A stretch of 64,000 nucleotides of DNA from Lachnospiraceae bacterium (GCA_024696005.1 JAILHF010000052.1:62001-126000); one strand, 5' to 3'; counted from the first letter of the stretch, positions 18,301-26,847 are shown. Numbers and translations are program-made. Notes: generated by a model not told the origin, from the letters alone.

Positions 18301-19871
18301 TTTTCGATCTCGAGCGGGATCGGCACCCCGGGATTGATGAACTCGGAAAAACGGTCCGTGATCTCACCGCCGCACATCTTCACGGCACCGATCTCGATGA
18401 TGCGGCTGTGTCCCGGCACAAAACCCGTGGTCTCGATATCGAACACGACAAAGCTGCCGTCCAGGGACTGCCCTTTTTCGTTCTCCACCGGAAGACGCAT
18501 GTCATCCACCATGTACGCTTCCAGTCCGTAAAGCAACTTGATGCTGTCGTCCTTCAGCGCATGACTTGCGATCGTGAAGCTCTGGACATTTCCGTGATCG
18601 GTGATTGCCAGAGCCGTATGCCCGAAATGCTTTGCAAGCTTCAACAGATCGCCCGCGTCGCCGCAGGCATCCATGTCGCTCATCTTGGTATGGCAATGAA
18701 GCTCGACACGCTTTCTGGGTGCGAAATCGTCACGACGGCTCCGGAAATCCGGTATCTTTCGTATCCCGATAAGGTTGATCAGTTCCATGTCCCGGTCATA
18801 CTCATCGTACTTGTAAGTCCCCTTGACCTTGATGAAATCGCCTTTCTGGACCAGCGGGCGCATCTCCTCCGCAAGCTCCGGCTCCAGGAAAAGCTTCAGA
18901 CGTATCGAATCCGTATAGTCCGAGATCGTATAGAGGAAAAGGATCGATCCGCTCTTTTTCAGCGTCCGCTCATCAACGTTCATAACCTGGCCGCGAACGA
19001 TCACCGCTCCGGTCCCTTCCTCCAGCGTGCTGATCGACTCCGCCTCTCCGTCAAAACTCCTGCCGTAGAGGAGCTCCGGATCGTCAGACATCTTCAGCTT
19101 CTGGGCACGTTTTCTTGCCGCGCTCCCGGCGCCCTTCTTTTCGGATCCGCTCTTTTCTTTCTCCTCCGTTTTTTCCGGCGCTTTCACCTTCGGGGCTTCC
19201 TTCACTTCTTCGGCTTCGGAACCCGAAGCCCCCAAAAGCTCTGTATCCTCCTCGCCGTTTAAGAATTCCTCCCGGCGCCTGACATGCGTCATCTCCTCGC
19301 TTTCTTCCAGGATGCTCTCGACGATCTGCTTCGCACGTTCCTCGCTGGCCTGGCGGTAGATGCTCTTTTTTGCCTCGGAAAAGCGGATCTCCGTTGTCAG
19401 TTCCAGATGAAAACGCCCGCGGAAGACATCATCGCAGAAAGCCGCGATGTCCTCCTCCTTCTGTCTGGCCACAAAACTTTCGGGGATCGTAAATACAAGC
19501 TTCGTCTCCTCCACAACGGGCGGATGCTCCCGCAGCAGGGTATAGGCAAGGCTGTCCCGCTCCTTGAGTTCCGAGAGCAGGCTGTCAAAATAATGTTCCG
19601 CCACATAGGCGGCATCATACTGCTCCGAAAGATGATAATCCTCCGCGATCCTGGTCGTCAGGCCTCTTTCGGCAAAAAGGCATTCATCCAGTTCCCGTTC
19701 CAGATCCAGGATATGGTCTCTCGTGATCAGCTTGTCATAACTGATCCCTATGCATACGGTCTTCTGCTTTTGCCTGACCACGACACTGTCGACCGTCACA
19801 TCCTCAAACAGCCTCGCCAGATCTTCGCGTATCCCGAGTGTTCCGAATAATTCCCGAAAACTCCTTCTCAT
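15330..19871 (-). CDS. polC: DNA polymerase III PolC-type alpha subunit
   Basis: Replicative polymerase of low-GC Gram-positives, synthesising DNA 5'-3' with its own 3'-5' proofreading. 1513 aa. Order: N-terminal domain (about 1-200), a charged linker (about 200-260), OB fold (about 270-370), PHP domain opening VELHCHTKMSDMDACGD, split by the exonuclease insertion (FVVFDIETTGF, VAHNAKFD, HHRAVDDAEATA: the DEDDh residues), and the polymerase core with the zinc-binding CPDCHYSD...CPNCG loop (about 1000-1050) and PDIDLNFSGEYQ. The end ISLFDML is typical of Clostridia. It starts 6 nt after ispG. No promoter is seen between them, so they are probably co-transcribed. Confidence 0.97.
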   Translation of the reverse strand: MRRSFRELFGTLGIREDLARLFEDVTVDSVVVRQKQKTVCIGISYDKLITRDHILDLERELDECLFAERGLTTRIAEDYHLSEQYDAAYVAEHYFDSLLSELKERDSLAYTLLREHPPVVEETKLVFTIPESFVARQKEEDIAAFCDDVFRGRFHLELTTEIRFSEAKKSIYRQASEERAKQIVESILEESEEMTHVRRREEFLNGEEDTELLGASGSEAEEVKEAPKVKAPEKTEEKEKSGSEKKGAGSAARKRAQKLKMSDDPELLYGRSFDGEAESISTLEEGTGAVIVRGQVMNVDERTLKKSGSILFLYTISDYTDSIRLKLFLEPELAEEMRPLVQKGDFIKVKGTYKYDEYDRDMELINLIGIRKIPDFRSRRDDFAPRKRVELHCHTKMSDMDACGDAGDLLKLAKHFGHTALAITDHGNVQSFTIASHALKDDSIKLLYGLEAYMVDDMRLPVENEKGQSLDGSFVVFDIETTGFVPGHSRIIEIGAVKMCGGEITDRFSEFINPGVPIPLEIEKLTSISDSMVKDAPGIETILPRFLDFCEGCVLVAHNAKFDTSFIRHFAEELGLEYDFTHTDTIDLARILMRRLGKYTLDHLAKELNIPAFHHHRAVDDAEATALIFQKFLEMLKERKVETLTQLNEMGKLSAEKVADLHPDHCIILAKNEVGRRNLYRLVSLSHLEYFGRNARWPYPRIPKSELIRYREGLIVGSGCADGELYQAIINGRTEAEISRIVNFYDYLEIQPIGNNEYLLERSKLPTLKSREDLMAVNRKIVELGEIYGKPVCATGDVHYIEPEDAIYRTIILAGRKADRVYNASQSLYFHTTDEMLEEFAYLGSDKADEVVIRNTNLIADMCDRISPVRPDKCPPVIPDSDKTLRKICEDRAHELYGDPLPPIVEQRLEKELASIIGNGFAVMYIIAQKLVWKSMEDGYLVGSRGSVGSSFVATMAGITEVNPLPPHYYCPDCHYSDFDSPEVRAYAGTAGCDMPPKICPNCGKELKKDGFDIPFETFLGFKGDKEPDIDLNFSGEYQSKAHKYTEVIFGAGQTYRAGTIGTVADKTAFGYIMNFYRDQGVTKRPAEVDRMVPNLVGIRRTTGQHPGGIVVLPVGEDINSFTPTQHPANDLETDIVTTHFDYHSIDHNLLKLDILGHDDPTMIRMLQDLTGIDPLSIPLDDKGVMSLFQNTSALGIRPEDIGGTKLGALGIPEFGTDFAMQMLIDAQPKSFSDLVRISGLSHGTDVWLGNAKDLILSGIATISTAVCTRDDIMTYLIQMGVESSEAFSIMEAVRKGKVASHSMDDKWAKWSDDMRACDVPEWYIESCAKIKYMFPKAHAAAYVMMAWRIAYCKINYPLAYYCAYLSIRATAFDYEIMCLGKARLEEHMADVKSRLDNKTASPKEKELYDDMRIVQELYARGFEFMPIDLYRAKAKSFQIVDGKIMPSFTSIAGLGDKNAELIEDAAARGEFLSKEDFMQRTKTSETIMKTMDRLGILGNLTSSNQISLFDML

Positions 19872-19877
19872 TCCTGT

Positions 19878-20954
19878 TTACTCCTGCTCTCCCCAATGTT
19901 CCAGTTCATGGCGCAGCGCGTCCAGCAGCTCGTTCTCGGGCAGCTTTTTCACGATCTCGCCCTTCCGGATCAAAAGCCCTTCTCCCACGCCGCCGGCGAT
20001 CCCGATGTCCGCCTCTTTTGCTTCTCCCGGCCCGTTCACGGCGCAGCCCATAACGGCCACGCGGATATCACACTGCTTCGGAAGACGTATCGTGCGGACC
20101 ATTTCCTCGACCCGCTCCGCCAGGCCGATCAGATCGATCCTGGTCCGGCCGCAGGTCGGACAGCTCACGACCTCGATGCCGCCGCTGCGAAGCCCGAGCG
20201 AACGCAGGATCAGCTTTGCGGAACGCACCTCCTCGATGGGATCCCCGGTAAGGGATACCCGTATGGTATCACCGATCCCTTCGTTCAGGATCACGCCCAG
20301 CCCCACCGCGCTCTTGATGTTGCCGGAAAGAAGCGTTCCCGCCTCCGTGATGCCCACATGGAGCGGATAAGGTGTTTTCCCGGCCAGCATCTCGTGTGCT
20401 TCGATGCTCATGCGGACCCGGGATGATTTGATGCTGATCACGATGTTCTCGTAGCCGGCCTTCTCGATCATCCTTACCTTGTCCAGGGCACTCTCCACCA
20501 GACCTTCGGCCGTCACTCCGTGGTATTTGTCAACCAGAGCCGCCTCCAGGGATCCCGAATTCACGCCGACGCGTATCGGAACATCCCGTTTTTTTGCCGC
20601 TTCCACTACCTCTCTGAGCTTTTCTTCCCCGCCGATGTTTCCGGGATTGATGCGGATCTTGTCCGCACCGTTCTCGATGGCCGCGATCGCATTCCTGTGA
20701 TCGAAATGGATATCCGCCACAACGGGGATGTGGACCTGTTTTCTGATCTTTCCCAACGCCTCCGCCGCCTGAAGATTCGGGACCGTGCAGCGTATGATCT
20801 CGCAGCCCTCTTCCTCAAGCGCCAGGATCTGGCGTACCGTTGCTTCCACATCTTCCGTCGGTGTATTGGTCATGGACTGGATCAGGATCGGACTGCCTCC
20901 GCCGATCTCACGATCCCCGATCCGTATTTTTTTTGTTTTTTCACGATAAGTCAT
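19878..20954 (-). CDS. ispG: 4-hydroxy-3-methylbut-2-enyl diphosphate synthase
   Basis: Reduces MEcPP to HMBPP in the MEP isoprenoid pathway using a [4Fe-4S] cluster. 358 aa, the normal bacterial length. Visible marks: VPVVADIHFDHRNAIAAI and KIRINPGNIG in the TIM barrel, and the cluster cysteines in SCPTCGRTRIDL and GCAVNGPGEAKEADIG. I start it at ATG 20954 (MTYREKTKKIRIGDR), five bases after GGGAGG; the same frame stays open about 325 nt further upstream but lacks the family there and overlaps the kinase gene. A TATGAT -10-like box at 21027-21032 with a weak -35 may give it a promoter of its own. Confidence 0.96.
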   Translation of the reverse strand: MTYREKTKKIRIGDREIGGGSPILIQSMTNTPTEDVEATVRQILALEEEGCEIIRCTVPNLQAAEALGKIRKQVHIPVVADIHFDHRNAIAAIENGADKIRINPGNIGGEEKLREVVEAAKKRDVPIRVGVNSGSLEAALVDKYHGVTAEGLVESALDKVRMIEKAGYENIVISIKSSRVRMSIEAHEMLAGKTPYPLHVGITEAGTLLSGNIKSAVGLGVILNEGIGDTIRVSLTGDPIEEVRSAKLILRSLGLRSGGIEVVSCPTCGRTRIDLIGLAERVEEMVRTIRLPKQCDIRVAVMGCAVNGPGEAKEADIGIAGGVGEGLLIRKGEIVKKLPENELLDALRHELEHWGEQE

Positions 20955-21064
20955 GTCTGCCTCCCGCAATGCGCACGCCCCCTTCAGCACAGCCTTCCCT
21001 GCCGCGTTTGGGGACTCCTGTTTTCCATCATAGCATAATAAAAAATGCAAAAAAAGACTTGACA

Positions 21065-22129
21065 TCAGGTCTCCGGAAGTCCGATCCCTTCCTTCTCCGT
21101 AAACACGATATTCCAGCTCCGGGACAGGATAAAAGCACGCTCCGTTCCGAAACGTTCCCGGATCATCCCCCAGACCAGGACCGCCAGGACCGTCGCGGCA
21201 CAGACCTTTTCCGCTCCGCTCATCGGATGGCCGTAATAGCGGAAATACACCAGAACCGAAGCAAACAGGATATTGATCCAAAGCGCGGCACGGTACAGCG
21301 TCCCTTCCGCTCTGGCCAGCAGGCTTTCCCTTTCCGGATGAAGCTTACCGAGGCGTTCCAGAAGCACCGAGGCATCGGCGGGACGCCGGTCCGGATCGGC
21401 CGACAGACAATCGTCGATCAGCCTCCCCGCCCCTCTGCTCACCATGCGCCCCAGTTCCTTCCCGCCCGCGGCGCGAAACGGCGGTTTCGCCGGATCCGTT
21501 CCGCTGAGCATGTAGGAATAAACGGCCCCGAGTGCGTAAACGTCCGCATCGGCCCTGACCCGCTCACCACGCAGCTGCTCCGGCGGCGCATAGCCCGCCG
21601 TTCCCGCTGCCTCCTCCTTCCTGAGGCAGCCCCGTTCCAGAAGCGCCGTCCCGAAATCCAGAAGACGGATCTCTCCGCCCTCTCCGATCATGAAGTTGGA
21701 CGGTTTTATGTCGCGGTACAGGATCTGCGGACGCTCGGCATGCAGAAAAGCCGTGATCCCGCAGAGGCGTTTCATGATCGCGAGCGCTTCTTTCTCGTCC
21801 ATCGGCGCGTTTTTGCGTATGTATCTCTCGAGCGTGATCCCGTCCACATACTCCATGACCAGAGCCGTCAGACCGTCCTCCTCGATCAGATCCGCCAGAT
21901 AGGGGATGCGCGGATCGTGAATGCCCTTCATCCGCTCCGCTTCCCCGCGCAGCAGTTTCCTGAGCCTTCCTTCCGCTGCCCCGAATGCGATCTTCATGGC
22001 AAAGCAGGCATGGAGCTCCTCATGTTCGGCAAGCCAAACATCCGACATCCCGCCCTTTCCCAGCTCATGAAGAAGCCGGTAGCGTCCGATCCTGTCCGGC
22101 ATTTCCCCTTCGCCTTTCCTTTTTTCCAT
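21065..22129 (-). CDS. Hanks-type Ser/Thr protein kinase with C-terminal membrane helices
   Basis: Eukaryotic-type kinase, 354 aa. Glycine loop GKGGMSDVW, catalytic Lys46 (AMKIAFG), catalytic loop YRDIKPSN with Asp140 (Tyr replaces the usual His), DFG Asp158, and an APE-like GYAPPEQ. Kinase domain about 15-270, followed by two hydrophobic helices (about 283-330) that anchor it to the membrane. It has no PASTA repeats, so it is unlike PrkC/Stk1 and presumably senses inside the cell. It lies 14 nt after its PP2C partner, the standard phosphatase-kinase operon order. Substrates are unknown. The adjacent CIS operon is a possible target (inference). Confidence 0.9.
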   Translation of the reverse strand: MEKRKGEGEMPDRIGRYRLLHELGKGGMSDVWLAEHEELHACFAMKIAFGAAEGRLRKLLRGEAERMKGIHDPRIPYLADLIEEDGLTALVMEYVDGITLERYIRKNAPMDEKEALAIMKRLCGITAFLHAERPQILYRDIKPSNFMIGEGGEIRLLDFGTALLERGCLRKEEAAGTAGYAPPEQLRGERVRADADVYALGAVYSYMLSGTDPAKPPFRAAGGKELGRMVSRGAGRLIDDCLSADPDRRPADASVLLERLGKLHPERESLLARAEGTLYRAALWINILFASVLVYFRYYGHPMSGAEKVCAATVLAVLVWGMIRERFGTERAFILSRSWNIVFTEKEGIGLPET

Positions 22130-22143
22130 CGTTCTCTCCTTTC

Positions 22144-22848
22144 TCAGCCGCAGCGAAGGTAAAGGGCCGAGATATTATCCCCTCCCCCTCTCCGAAGCAC
22201 CGTCTGCGCGAGGTTCCGCAGTGCCCGTTCCGCATCCTCCCTGTTTTTGATCCTGTCGGTACAAAGCGCGCCGAAAAGATCCTCCGTCCCGGTCTTTTCC
22301 CGCAGGCCGTCACTCGAGAGAAGAAATCCCTCCCGCCCCCGCACGCAGCCCGCTCTGCAATACAGCGGATAAAAACGTCCGATCCCGATGCAGCGTTCCA
22401 CGCCGCTTCCCGTCCCCTGGCGGGGCACAAGAGCACAGATCCTCCGCCGGATCGAGAAGGCCATGGAATCCCCGCAATGGAACAAAAGATAACGCTTCCC
22501 GATCATGAGCAGCATCGTCAGCGTCGTGCCGCAGCGGATCACACGTTCCGCGGCGTATTGTCTGAGTTCCTCATGAACGCGAAACAGCGTCCTCTGCAGG
22601 GACTTCCGTATGCGCTTCGCGCTGTAGCCGCGCTGCAGAGCTTCCGGAAGGGAATCATAGAACCATATGCTCAGCTGCTCGACAACATAGCCGCTCGCCA
22701 CTTCTCCCGCCTGTTCACCGCCCATGCCGTCGCAGACCAGTGCCATCGTGACCTCCCCGATGCGGGTCTCCATGCGGTGCAGGGCCATGGAATCCTCGTT
22801 CTTTTCCCTTCTGCCCCGTTCATGGAGGGCCGAATAAAAAAGCACCAT
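22144..22848 (-). CDS. PP2C-family Ser/Thr protein phosphatase
   Basis: Metal-dependent phosphatase, 234 aa, that should reverse the action of the kinase that follows. Motifs of the PPM family: REKNEDSMAL near the start, VCDGMGGEQAGEVAS (metal-binding Asp and the GMGG loop), LLSSDGLREKT, and GGGDNISALYL at the end (metal-binding Asp and Asn). The start is fixed by AAAGGAGG seven bases upstream. It is soluble and cytoplasmic. Its operon with the membrane kinase appears to begin at the promoter at 22951-22979. Confidence 0.92.
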   Translation of the reverse strand: MVLFYSALHERGRREKNEDSMALHRMETRIGEVTMALVCDGMGGEQAGEVASGYVVEQLSIWFYDSLPEALQRGYSAKRIRKSLQRTLFRVHEELRQYAAERVIRCGTTLTMLLMIGKRYLLFHCGDSMAFSIRRRICALVPRQGTGSGVERCIGIGRFYPLYCRAGCVRGREGFLLSSDGLREKTGTEDLFGALCTDRIKNREDAERALRNLAQTVLRRGGGDNISALYLRCG

Positions 22849-22950
22849 AAAAAAACCTCCTTTGCCGAAAAAGAAAAGGGATCGCGCCCGTCCTGGCAGA
22901 GAATGTGCAGAAAAAGATCAGGCTTTTGTGTGCGCCACCTGTTATCACAT

Positions 22951-22979
22951 ATAATACATCCGCGTATCAAAAAAAGCAA
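22951..22979 (-). promoter_or_regulatory. promoter of the phosphatase-kinase operon
   Basis: Minus-strand TTGCTT (22974-22979) and TATTAT (22951-22956) with a 17-bp spacer, about 100 nt before the PP2C start. The region is AT-rich and shared with a divergent plus-strand promoter 22 bp away. Confidence 0.45.
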
Positions 22980-23000
22980 GCCTTTTCTCCGAAGAGCATC

Positions 23001-23028
23001 TTGCATTCCCGAAAAAATATGTTATAGT
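23001..23028 (+). promoter_or_regulatory. promoter of the 89-aa gene
   Basis: TTGCAT (23001-23006), 16-bp spacer, TATAGT (23023-23028), about 30 nt before the ATG of the plus-strand small gene. It diverges from the PP2C promoter. Confidence 0.5.
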
Positions 23029-23058
23029 AAGGCGGAAAAAATAACGCAGGAGGCCTTT

Positions 23059-23328
23059 ATGACTACAGAAGAAACAAAATTCCTGGACCGCATCAATGCC
23101 TATGCGGACGAAGTACTGGGTCACATCGATCCCCAGCGCACGCAGGTAAGCTACCAGCTCGAGCAGCTGAAGCCCGTCATGGAAGAGATCGCTGCCGAAG
23201 AAGGAGTCAGCGTCGAAAACGTCTTTATCCGCTATATGGACCTTGCCAGCGAGCGCAGTGTGGTCATGGAGCGGAAGTTCCAGAGCACGATGGGCAACAT
23301 GAACAGTTACGGCGACATCCTCTCCTGA
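23059..23328 (+). CDS. small acidic soluble protein, unknown
   Basis: 89-aa protein on the strand opposite to its neighbours, with its own promoter and GCAGGAGG ribosome site. Sequence runs from MTTEETKFLDRINAYADEVL to GNMNSYGDILS; it is helical, acidic and has no cysteine, membrane or DNA-binding motif. I do not recognise a family. It sits between the divergent PP2C operon and the convergent xylanase. Good codon use and signals make it a real gene; function unknown. Confidence 0.7.
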   Translation: MTTEETKFLDRINAYADEVLGHIDPQRTQVSYQLEQLKPVMEEIAAEEGVSVENVFIRYMDLASERSVVMERKFQSTMGNMNSYGDILS

Positions 23329-23390
23329 GAATGCCGCCGTTTGTTCTTACAGCTTTCCGTTCATTGCCCGGCGACCGCCGGATGTAACCC

Positions 23391-25457
23391 TCACAGTCTT
23401 TTGATCCAGGCCCAGGCCAGATCCGTCCAAAGCCCTACATCTTCCATGAGGCTCTCGTCCAGTTCCATGACCGGATCCTCATGATCCGAGAAGAACTGGT
23501 CCATCAGTTCTTTTTTCCTCTGTTCACTGACATTCACGCCCTTCCCGTCCTTTACGGCATGCACGGCGCGCATCACCTGCTCCATCGAATACTCGCCGCC
23601 GGACCAGCCGCGGAAGAAACGCTTGTCCGCCGTTCCGAGTCCGTGCGGTCCCGAAGGAAATACATAATGTGCAAACGGAACAGCGTTCTTTCGCAGCGCT
23701 TCCGCAAACAGATAGCTGTTCTCAACGGGAACCAGCGCATCCTCCGCCGTCTGCCACATGAAGCAGGGAGGCGTGTCCTTCTTCACCTGTTTTTCCAGGG
23801 AGAAGTATTCCAGTTCGTCCGCGGGCGCATCCTTTCCGAGAAGTGCCTGAATCGAAGATTCGTGTGTGAACTCTCCGGTCGTGATCACCGGATAACAGAG
23901 GATCACGCCGTCCGGACGGTTGGAAACACCCGCGTATTCGGGATCCGGATCCTCCACATCGGCATAATGCACCGCAAGGCTTCCGCAGACATGCGCCGCT
24001 GCCGAAGAGCCGCAGATCAGGAGCTTTCCGCCCTTCACGCCGAAACGCTCCGCATTTTTCCGCACAAAACGGACTGCCCGGGAAACATCTTTGAGAGGCT
24101 GCTTCTTCAAAGGCACCGACATCGTGATGTCCGTGGTGTAATTCAGCACGAAGACGTTCATCCCGCGACGGTAGAAATTCATCGCAACCAGCTCGCCTTC
24201 GTGTCCGCAGAGCATGCAATATCCGCCGCCCGGGAGCACGATCATGCAGTCATGCTGTTCTTCATCCCTGTGCAGATAAGCGAACATCCCGGGAATGAAG
24301 CCGTAGGCTGCCGCGTAGTCGTATTCATCCTCTTTCCAGATCCGCTGGGGAAAGACCTTCATGGTCCCTTCCTCCATGCCGGTGAGTTCAAAAGCCTTTT
24401 CGGGATAGTCCGGCTGCCAGAGGTCGATGCTCTCCTCCGGGACCACCTCGCGCAAGACCTCGTAATAGGCCTCTTTTGCCTCACACTTCCCCTTAAAGAA
24501 CAGCGGATAACTCGTTTCCCTGCGGAAGCCGGTCAGCCAGCTGTCTTCGTCCCGCAGATTCCAAAGCGTCACGCAGGTCACATTCGCCTTTCCGCTCTTC
24601 TTTGCCTCCAGAAGGATATGGAAAAACTCCCGGTAGCGCTTTGCCAGCCGCTTCATGGATTCCTCGGAAGGATCGGCATTGTGCATGTCCATTTCCGTCA
24701 CATGGATCTGGATCCCCAGGGCCCCGTACATCTCGAGGGCCGTGCGGTAAGCTTCCGGATCCGGATGGTCCATCAGAAGATGCGACTGCATCCCCATTCC
24801 GTCAAGCAGCTTCTTCTCCGCAAGCGGCTTCAGGATCTCTTTCAGGATGCAATCCCGCTTCCACACCTCGGCAGTCTCGTAATCGTTGTAAAAGAGCGCA
24901 ACGTCGGGATCGGCGTATTTCCTCGCGAATTCAAACGCCTTGAAGAGGAAGTCGGATCCCAGGGCTTTGTACCAGGGAGAACGCCTCCATCCGCCGTCAT
25001 CGATCGCCTCATTTACCACATCCCAGGCATAGATCACACCGGGATACTCCGTCTGGACGAATTCCAGCACGCCGCGGATATAGCTTTCCAGACGCGCGAG
25101 CATGGTCTCGCGGTCCGCGAGCGGTTTCATTTCGTTGTAAGACTTATGGAAAAACCACTTGGGGGTCTGGTTATGCCATACCAGCGTGTGTCCCCGCATG
25201 GACAGACCGTTTGCTTTTGCGAATTCCAGATAGGGTCTGGCCGCCTTGAAGCTCAGCGCAGGGGCGCGGTCATATTTTTCCGGATCGTCCTTGTTAGCGT
25301 CGGTATCCAGAAAATACATGGGCTTCATATCATTTTCCGCCGTAAAGCTGTTGAACTGCGCCTTCAGAAGTTCCATATGCGCCGGCGTATGGAGGTTCCA
25401 GGCCGAAATGGCCGCTCCGATCTTGAAATACGGTGCGTATGCGCTTTTCAGATCCAT
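23391..25457 (-). CDS. GH10 xylanase - acetyl esterase fusion, apparently cytoplasmic
   Basis: 688 aa with two catalytic modules. Residues about 1-340 are a GH10 endo-beta-1,4-xylanase: RGHTLVWHNQTPKWF, acid/base Glu150 in WDVVNEAI, nucleophile Glu255 in HVTEMDMH. Residues about 370-650 are an alpha/beta-hydrolase of the acetyl-xylan-esterase or BD-FAE type: oxyanion loop LPGGGYCML, Ser485 in GSSAA, Asp573 in TAEDALVP, His605 in SGPHGLG. There is no signal peptide, so it probably works on imported xylo-oligosaccharides, removing acetyl groups and cutting the chain inside the cell. The preceding small membrane protein gene is 27 nt away. All catalytic residues are present. Confidence 0.93.
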   Translation of the reverse strand: MDLKSAYAPYFKIGAAISAWNLHTPAHMELLKAQFNSFTAENDMKPMYFLDTDANKDDPEKYDRAPALSFKAARPYLEFAKANGLSMRGHTLVWHNQTPKWFFHKSYNEMKPLADRETMLARLESYIRGVLEFVQTEYPGVIYAWDVVNEAIDDGGWRRSPWYKALGSDFLFKAFEFARKYADPDVALFYNDYETAEVWKRDCILKEILKPLAEKKLLDGMGMQSHLLMDHPDPEAYRTALEMYGALGIQIHVTEMDMHNADPSEESMKRLAKRYREFFHILLEAKKSGKANVTCVTLWNLRDEDSWLTGFRRETSYPLFFKGKCEAKEAYYEVLREVVPEESIDLWQPDYPEKAFELTGMEEGTMKVFPQRIWKEDEYDYAAAYGFIPGMFAYLHRDEEQHDCMIVLPGGGYCMLCGHEGELVAMNFYRRGMNVFVLNYTTDITMSVPLKKQPLKDVSRAVRFVRKNAERFGVKGGKLLICGSSAAAHVCGSLAVHYADVEDPDPEYAGVSNRPDGVILCYPVITTGEFTHESSIQALLGKDAPADELEYFSLEKQVKKDTPPCFMWQTAEDALVPVENSYLFAEALRKNAVPFAHYVFPSGPHGLGTADKRFFRGWSGGEYSMEQVMRAVHAVKDGKGVNVSEQRKKELMDQFFSDHEDPVMELDESLMEDVGLWTDLAWAWIKRL

Positions 25458-25484
25458 GTCTTTTCTCCTTTTCTCATCACGTTC

Positions 25485-25718
25485 TTATTCGACCTGCAGG
25501 TCCAGTTCCTCATAACCCGCCTCGATATCGCTTTTGATCCCCTGCATGGCGTCCCCGAGCTCCTGCGCATTCTGATCACGGATGACTTCCATCTCTTTGA
25601 TCCTCTGCGCCTCTTCCGCATTCTTTTTCGCCGTCATCACCGACAGCCCGATCACGATCGCCACCGTGAGCAAAAGCGCAACGATCAGAACGATGCTCAT
25701 GTTTCCGCCTTTTTTCAT
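25485..25718 (-). CDS. small single-pass membrane protein, unknown
   Basis: 77-aa protein: a membrane helix (about 8-29, IVLIVALLLTVAIVIGLSVM) followed by a cytoplasmic acidic coiled-coil tail (ending YEELDLQVE). The start at 25718 is chosen because GGGAGG lies seven bases before it; an upstream in-frame ATG has no ribosome site. It precedes the xylanase-esterase and shares the promoter at 25761-25789. No family recognised. Confidence 0.6.
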   Translation of the reverse strand: MKKGGNMSIVLIVALLLTVAIVIGLSVMTAKKNAEEAQRIKEMEVIRDQNAQELGDAMQGIKSDIEAGYEELDLQVE

Positions 25719-25760
25719 TCCGGGACCTCCCATTCTGCACTGTTTCGCGTACAATCATAA

Positions 25761-25789
25761 ATTATACCGTAATCCGGCATCCGATTCAA
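25761..25789 (-). promoter_or_regulatory. promoter of the small membrane protein / xylanase unit
   Basis: Minus-strand TTGAAT (25784-25789), 17-bp spacer, perfect TATAAT (25761-25766), about 40 nt before ATG 25718. A CCGG...CCGG inverted pair brackets the -35 and could be an operator (weak inference). Confidence 0.6.
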
Positions 25790-25805
25790 GCCGGAGAGCG
25801 CGTTT

Positions 25806-26834
25806 TCAAACCTTTGTCCTTCCGGCCACGATATCCCGGTAATCCGCCAGGTTCTTCCGCAGAAGCTCCGGGATCTTCAGTTCATAAGGACAGCGGGTCA
25901 TGCAGAGGCCGCAATCGACGCACTGATCGATCTTTTCCATCTCGGCCTGCCAATGTTCGGAAAGCCACGCTTCCGAAGGCGCACGGCGTATCATCTGCGA
26001 CATGCGGGCGCACTGGTTGATCGTGATCCCCACGCTGCAGGGAGAGCAATATCCGCATCCCCGGCAGAATTCTCCCAGAAGCTCCCTGCGGTCCTTTTCG
26101 ATCAGATCACGGATCTCCTTCGTCATCTCCGCATCCTTTTCGAAAAATGCCAGCCACTGCTCAAGCTCTTCCATGCGCTGTATCCCCCAGATCGGAAGCA
26201 CCGGATAATCCAGCATGAACGCCATGCAGGCCGCCGCATTGTTCAACAGGCCGCCCGAGAGACCTTTCATCGCGATAAAGCCCATATCCGCTTCCGCGCA
26301 AGCCTTCACGAGCGCCTTGTCACGATCCGAGGCCAGATAGGAGAAAGGAAACTGAAGTGTTTCATAAAGACCGCTCGCTATGATCTCTTCCGCGATGCCG
26401 ATCTTGTGGGCCGTGATCCCGACATGCAGGATCTTCCCCTCCTGCTTTGCCTTCAGCATCTCCTCATACAGGCCCGTTCCGTCTCCCGGCCGGTAACACT
26501 GTCCGACGCAGTGAAGCTGATACAGATCCAGATGATCCGTCCGCAGATTCTTCAGTGTCGTTTCCAGATCCCGGCGCAGATCCTCAGGGGTCTTCGCCGT
26601 TGTTTTGCTGGCGATCACGACACGGTCCCTCATCCCGTCAAAGGCTTCTCCGAGCTTTTCCTCACTGTCGGTATAAGCCCTGGCCGTATCAAAAAAGCGC
26701 ATCCCGCCCTCATAAGCCCTCCTGAGCAGCGAGACAGCCGTCTCCATGTTCACACGCTGGATCGGCAGCGCGCCAAACGCATTCTGCGGAACCTCGATCC
26801 CCGTTTTTCCCAGACGAAGCATTCCGATCCCCAT
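25806..26834 (-). CDS. aldo/keto reductase with C-terminal [4Fe-4S] ferredoxin domain
   Basis: 342-aa oxidoreductase. The AKR barrel covers about 1-260 (LGKTGIEV start, RFFDTARAYTDSEEKLGEAF with catalytic Asp/Tyr, DLYQLHCVG). The tail has the cluster patterns CRGCGYCSPCSVGI and CVDCGLCMTRCPYEL, as in clostridial AKR-ferredoxin fusions of anaerobes. The substrate cannot be told. The start at 26834 follows AAAGGAG by seven bases; the frame is open further upstream but would overlap ptsI. It lies 13 nt after ptsI and is probably co-transcribed. Confidence 0.9.
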   Translation of the reverse strand: MGIGMLRLGKTGIEVPQNAFGALPIQRVNMETAVSLLRRAYEGGMRFFDTARAYTDSEEKLGEAFDGMRDRVVIASKTTAKTPEDLRRDLETTLKNLRTDHLDLYQLHCVGQCYRPGDGTGLYEEMLKAKQEGKILHVGITAHKIGIAEEIIASGLYETLQFPFSYLASDRDKALVKACAEADMGFIAMKGLSGGLLNNAAACMAFMLDYPVLPIWGIQRMEELEQWLAFFEKDAEMTKEIRDLIEKDRRELLGEFCRGCGYCSPCSVGITINQCARMSQMIRRAPSEAWLSEHWQAEMEKIDQCVDCGLCMTRCPYELKIPELLRKNLADYRDIVAGRTKV

Positions 26835-26847
26835 ACCCGTTCTCCTT

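Noticed and set aside
20955-21281. Upstream extension of ispG in the same frame
   Set aside because: Not conserved-looking, overlaps the kinase gene, and a GGGAGG site defines the start at 20954.
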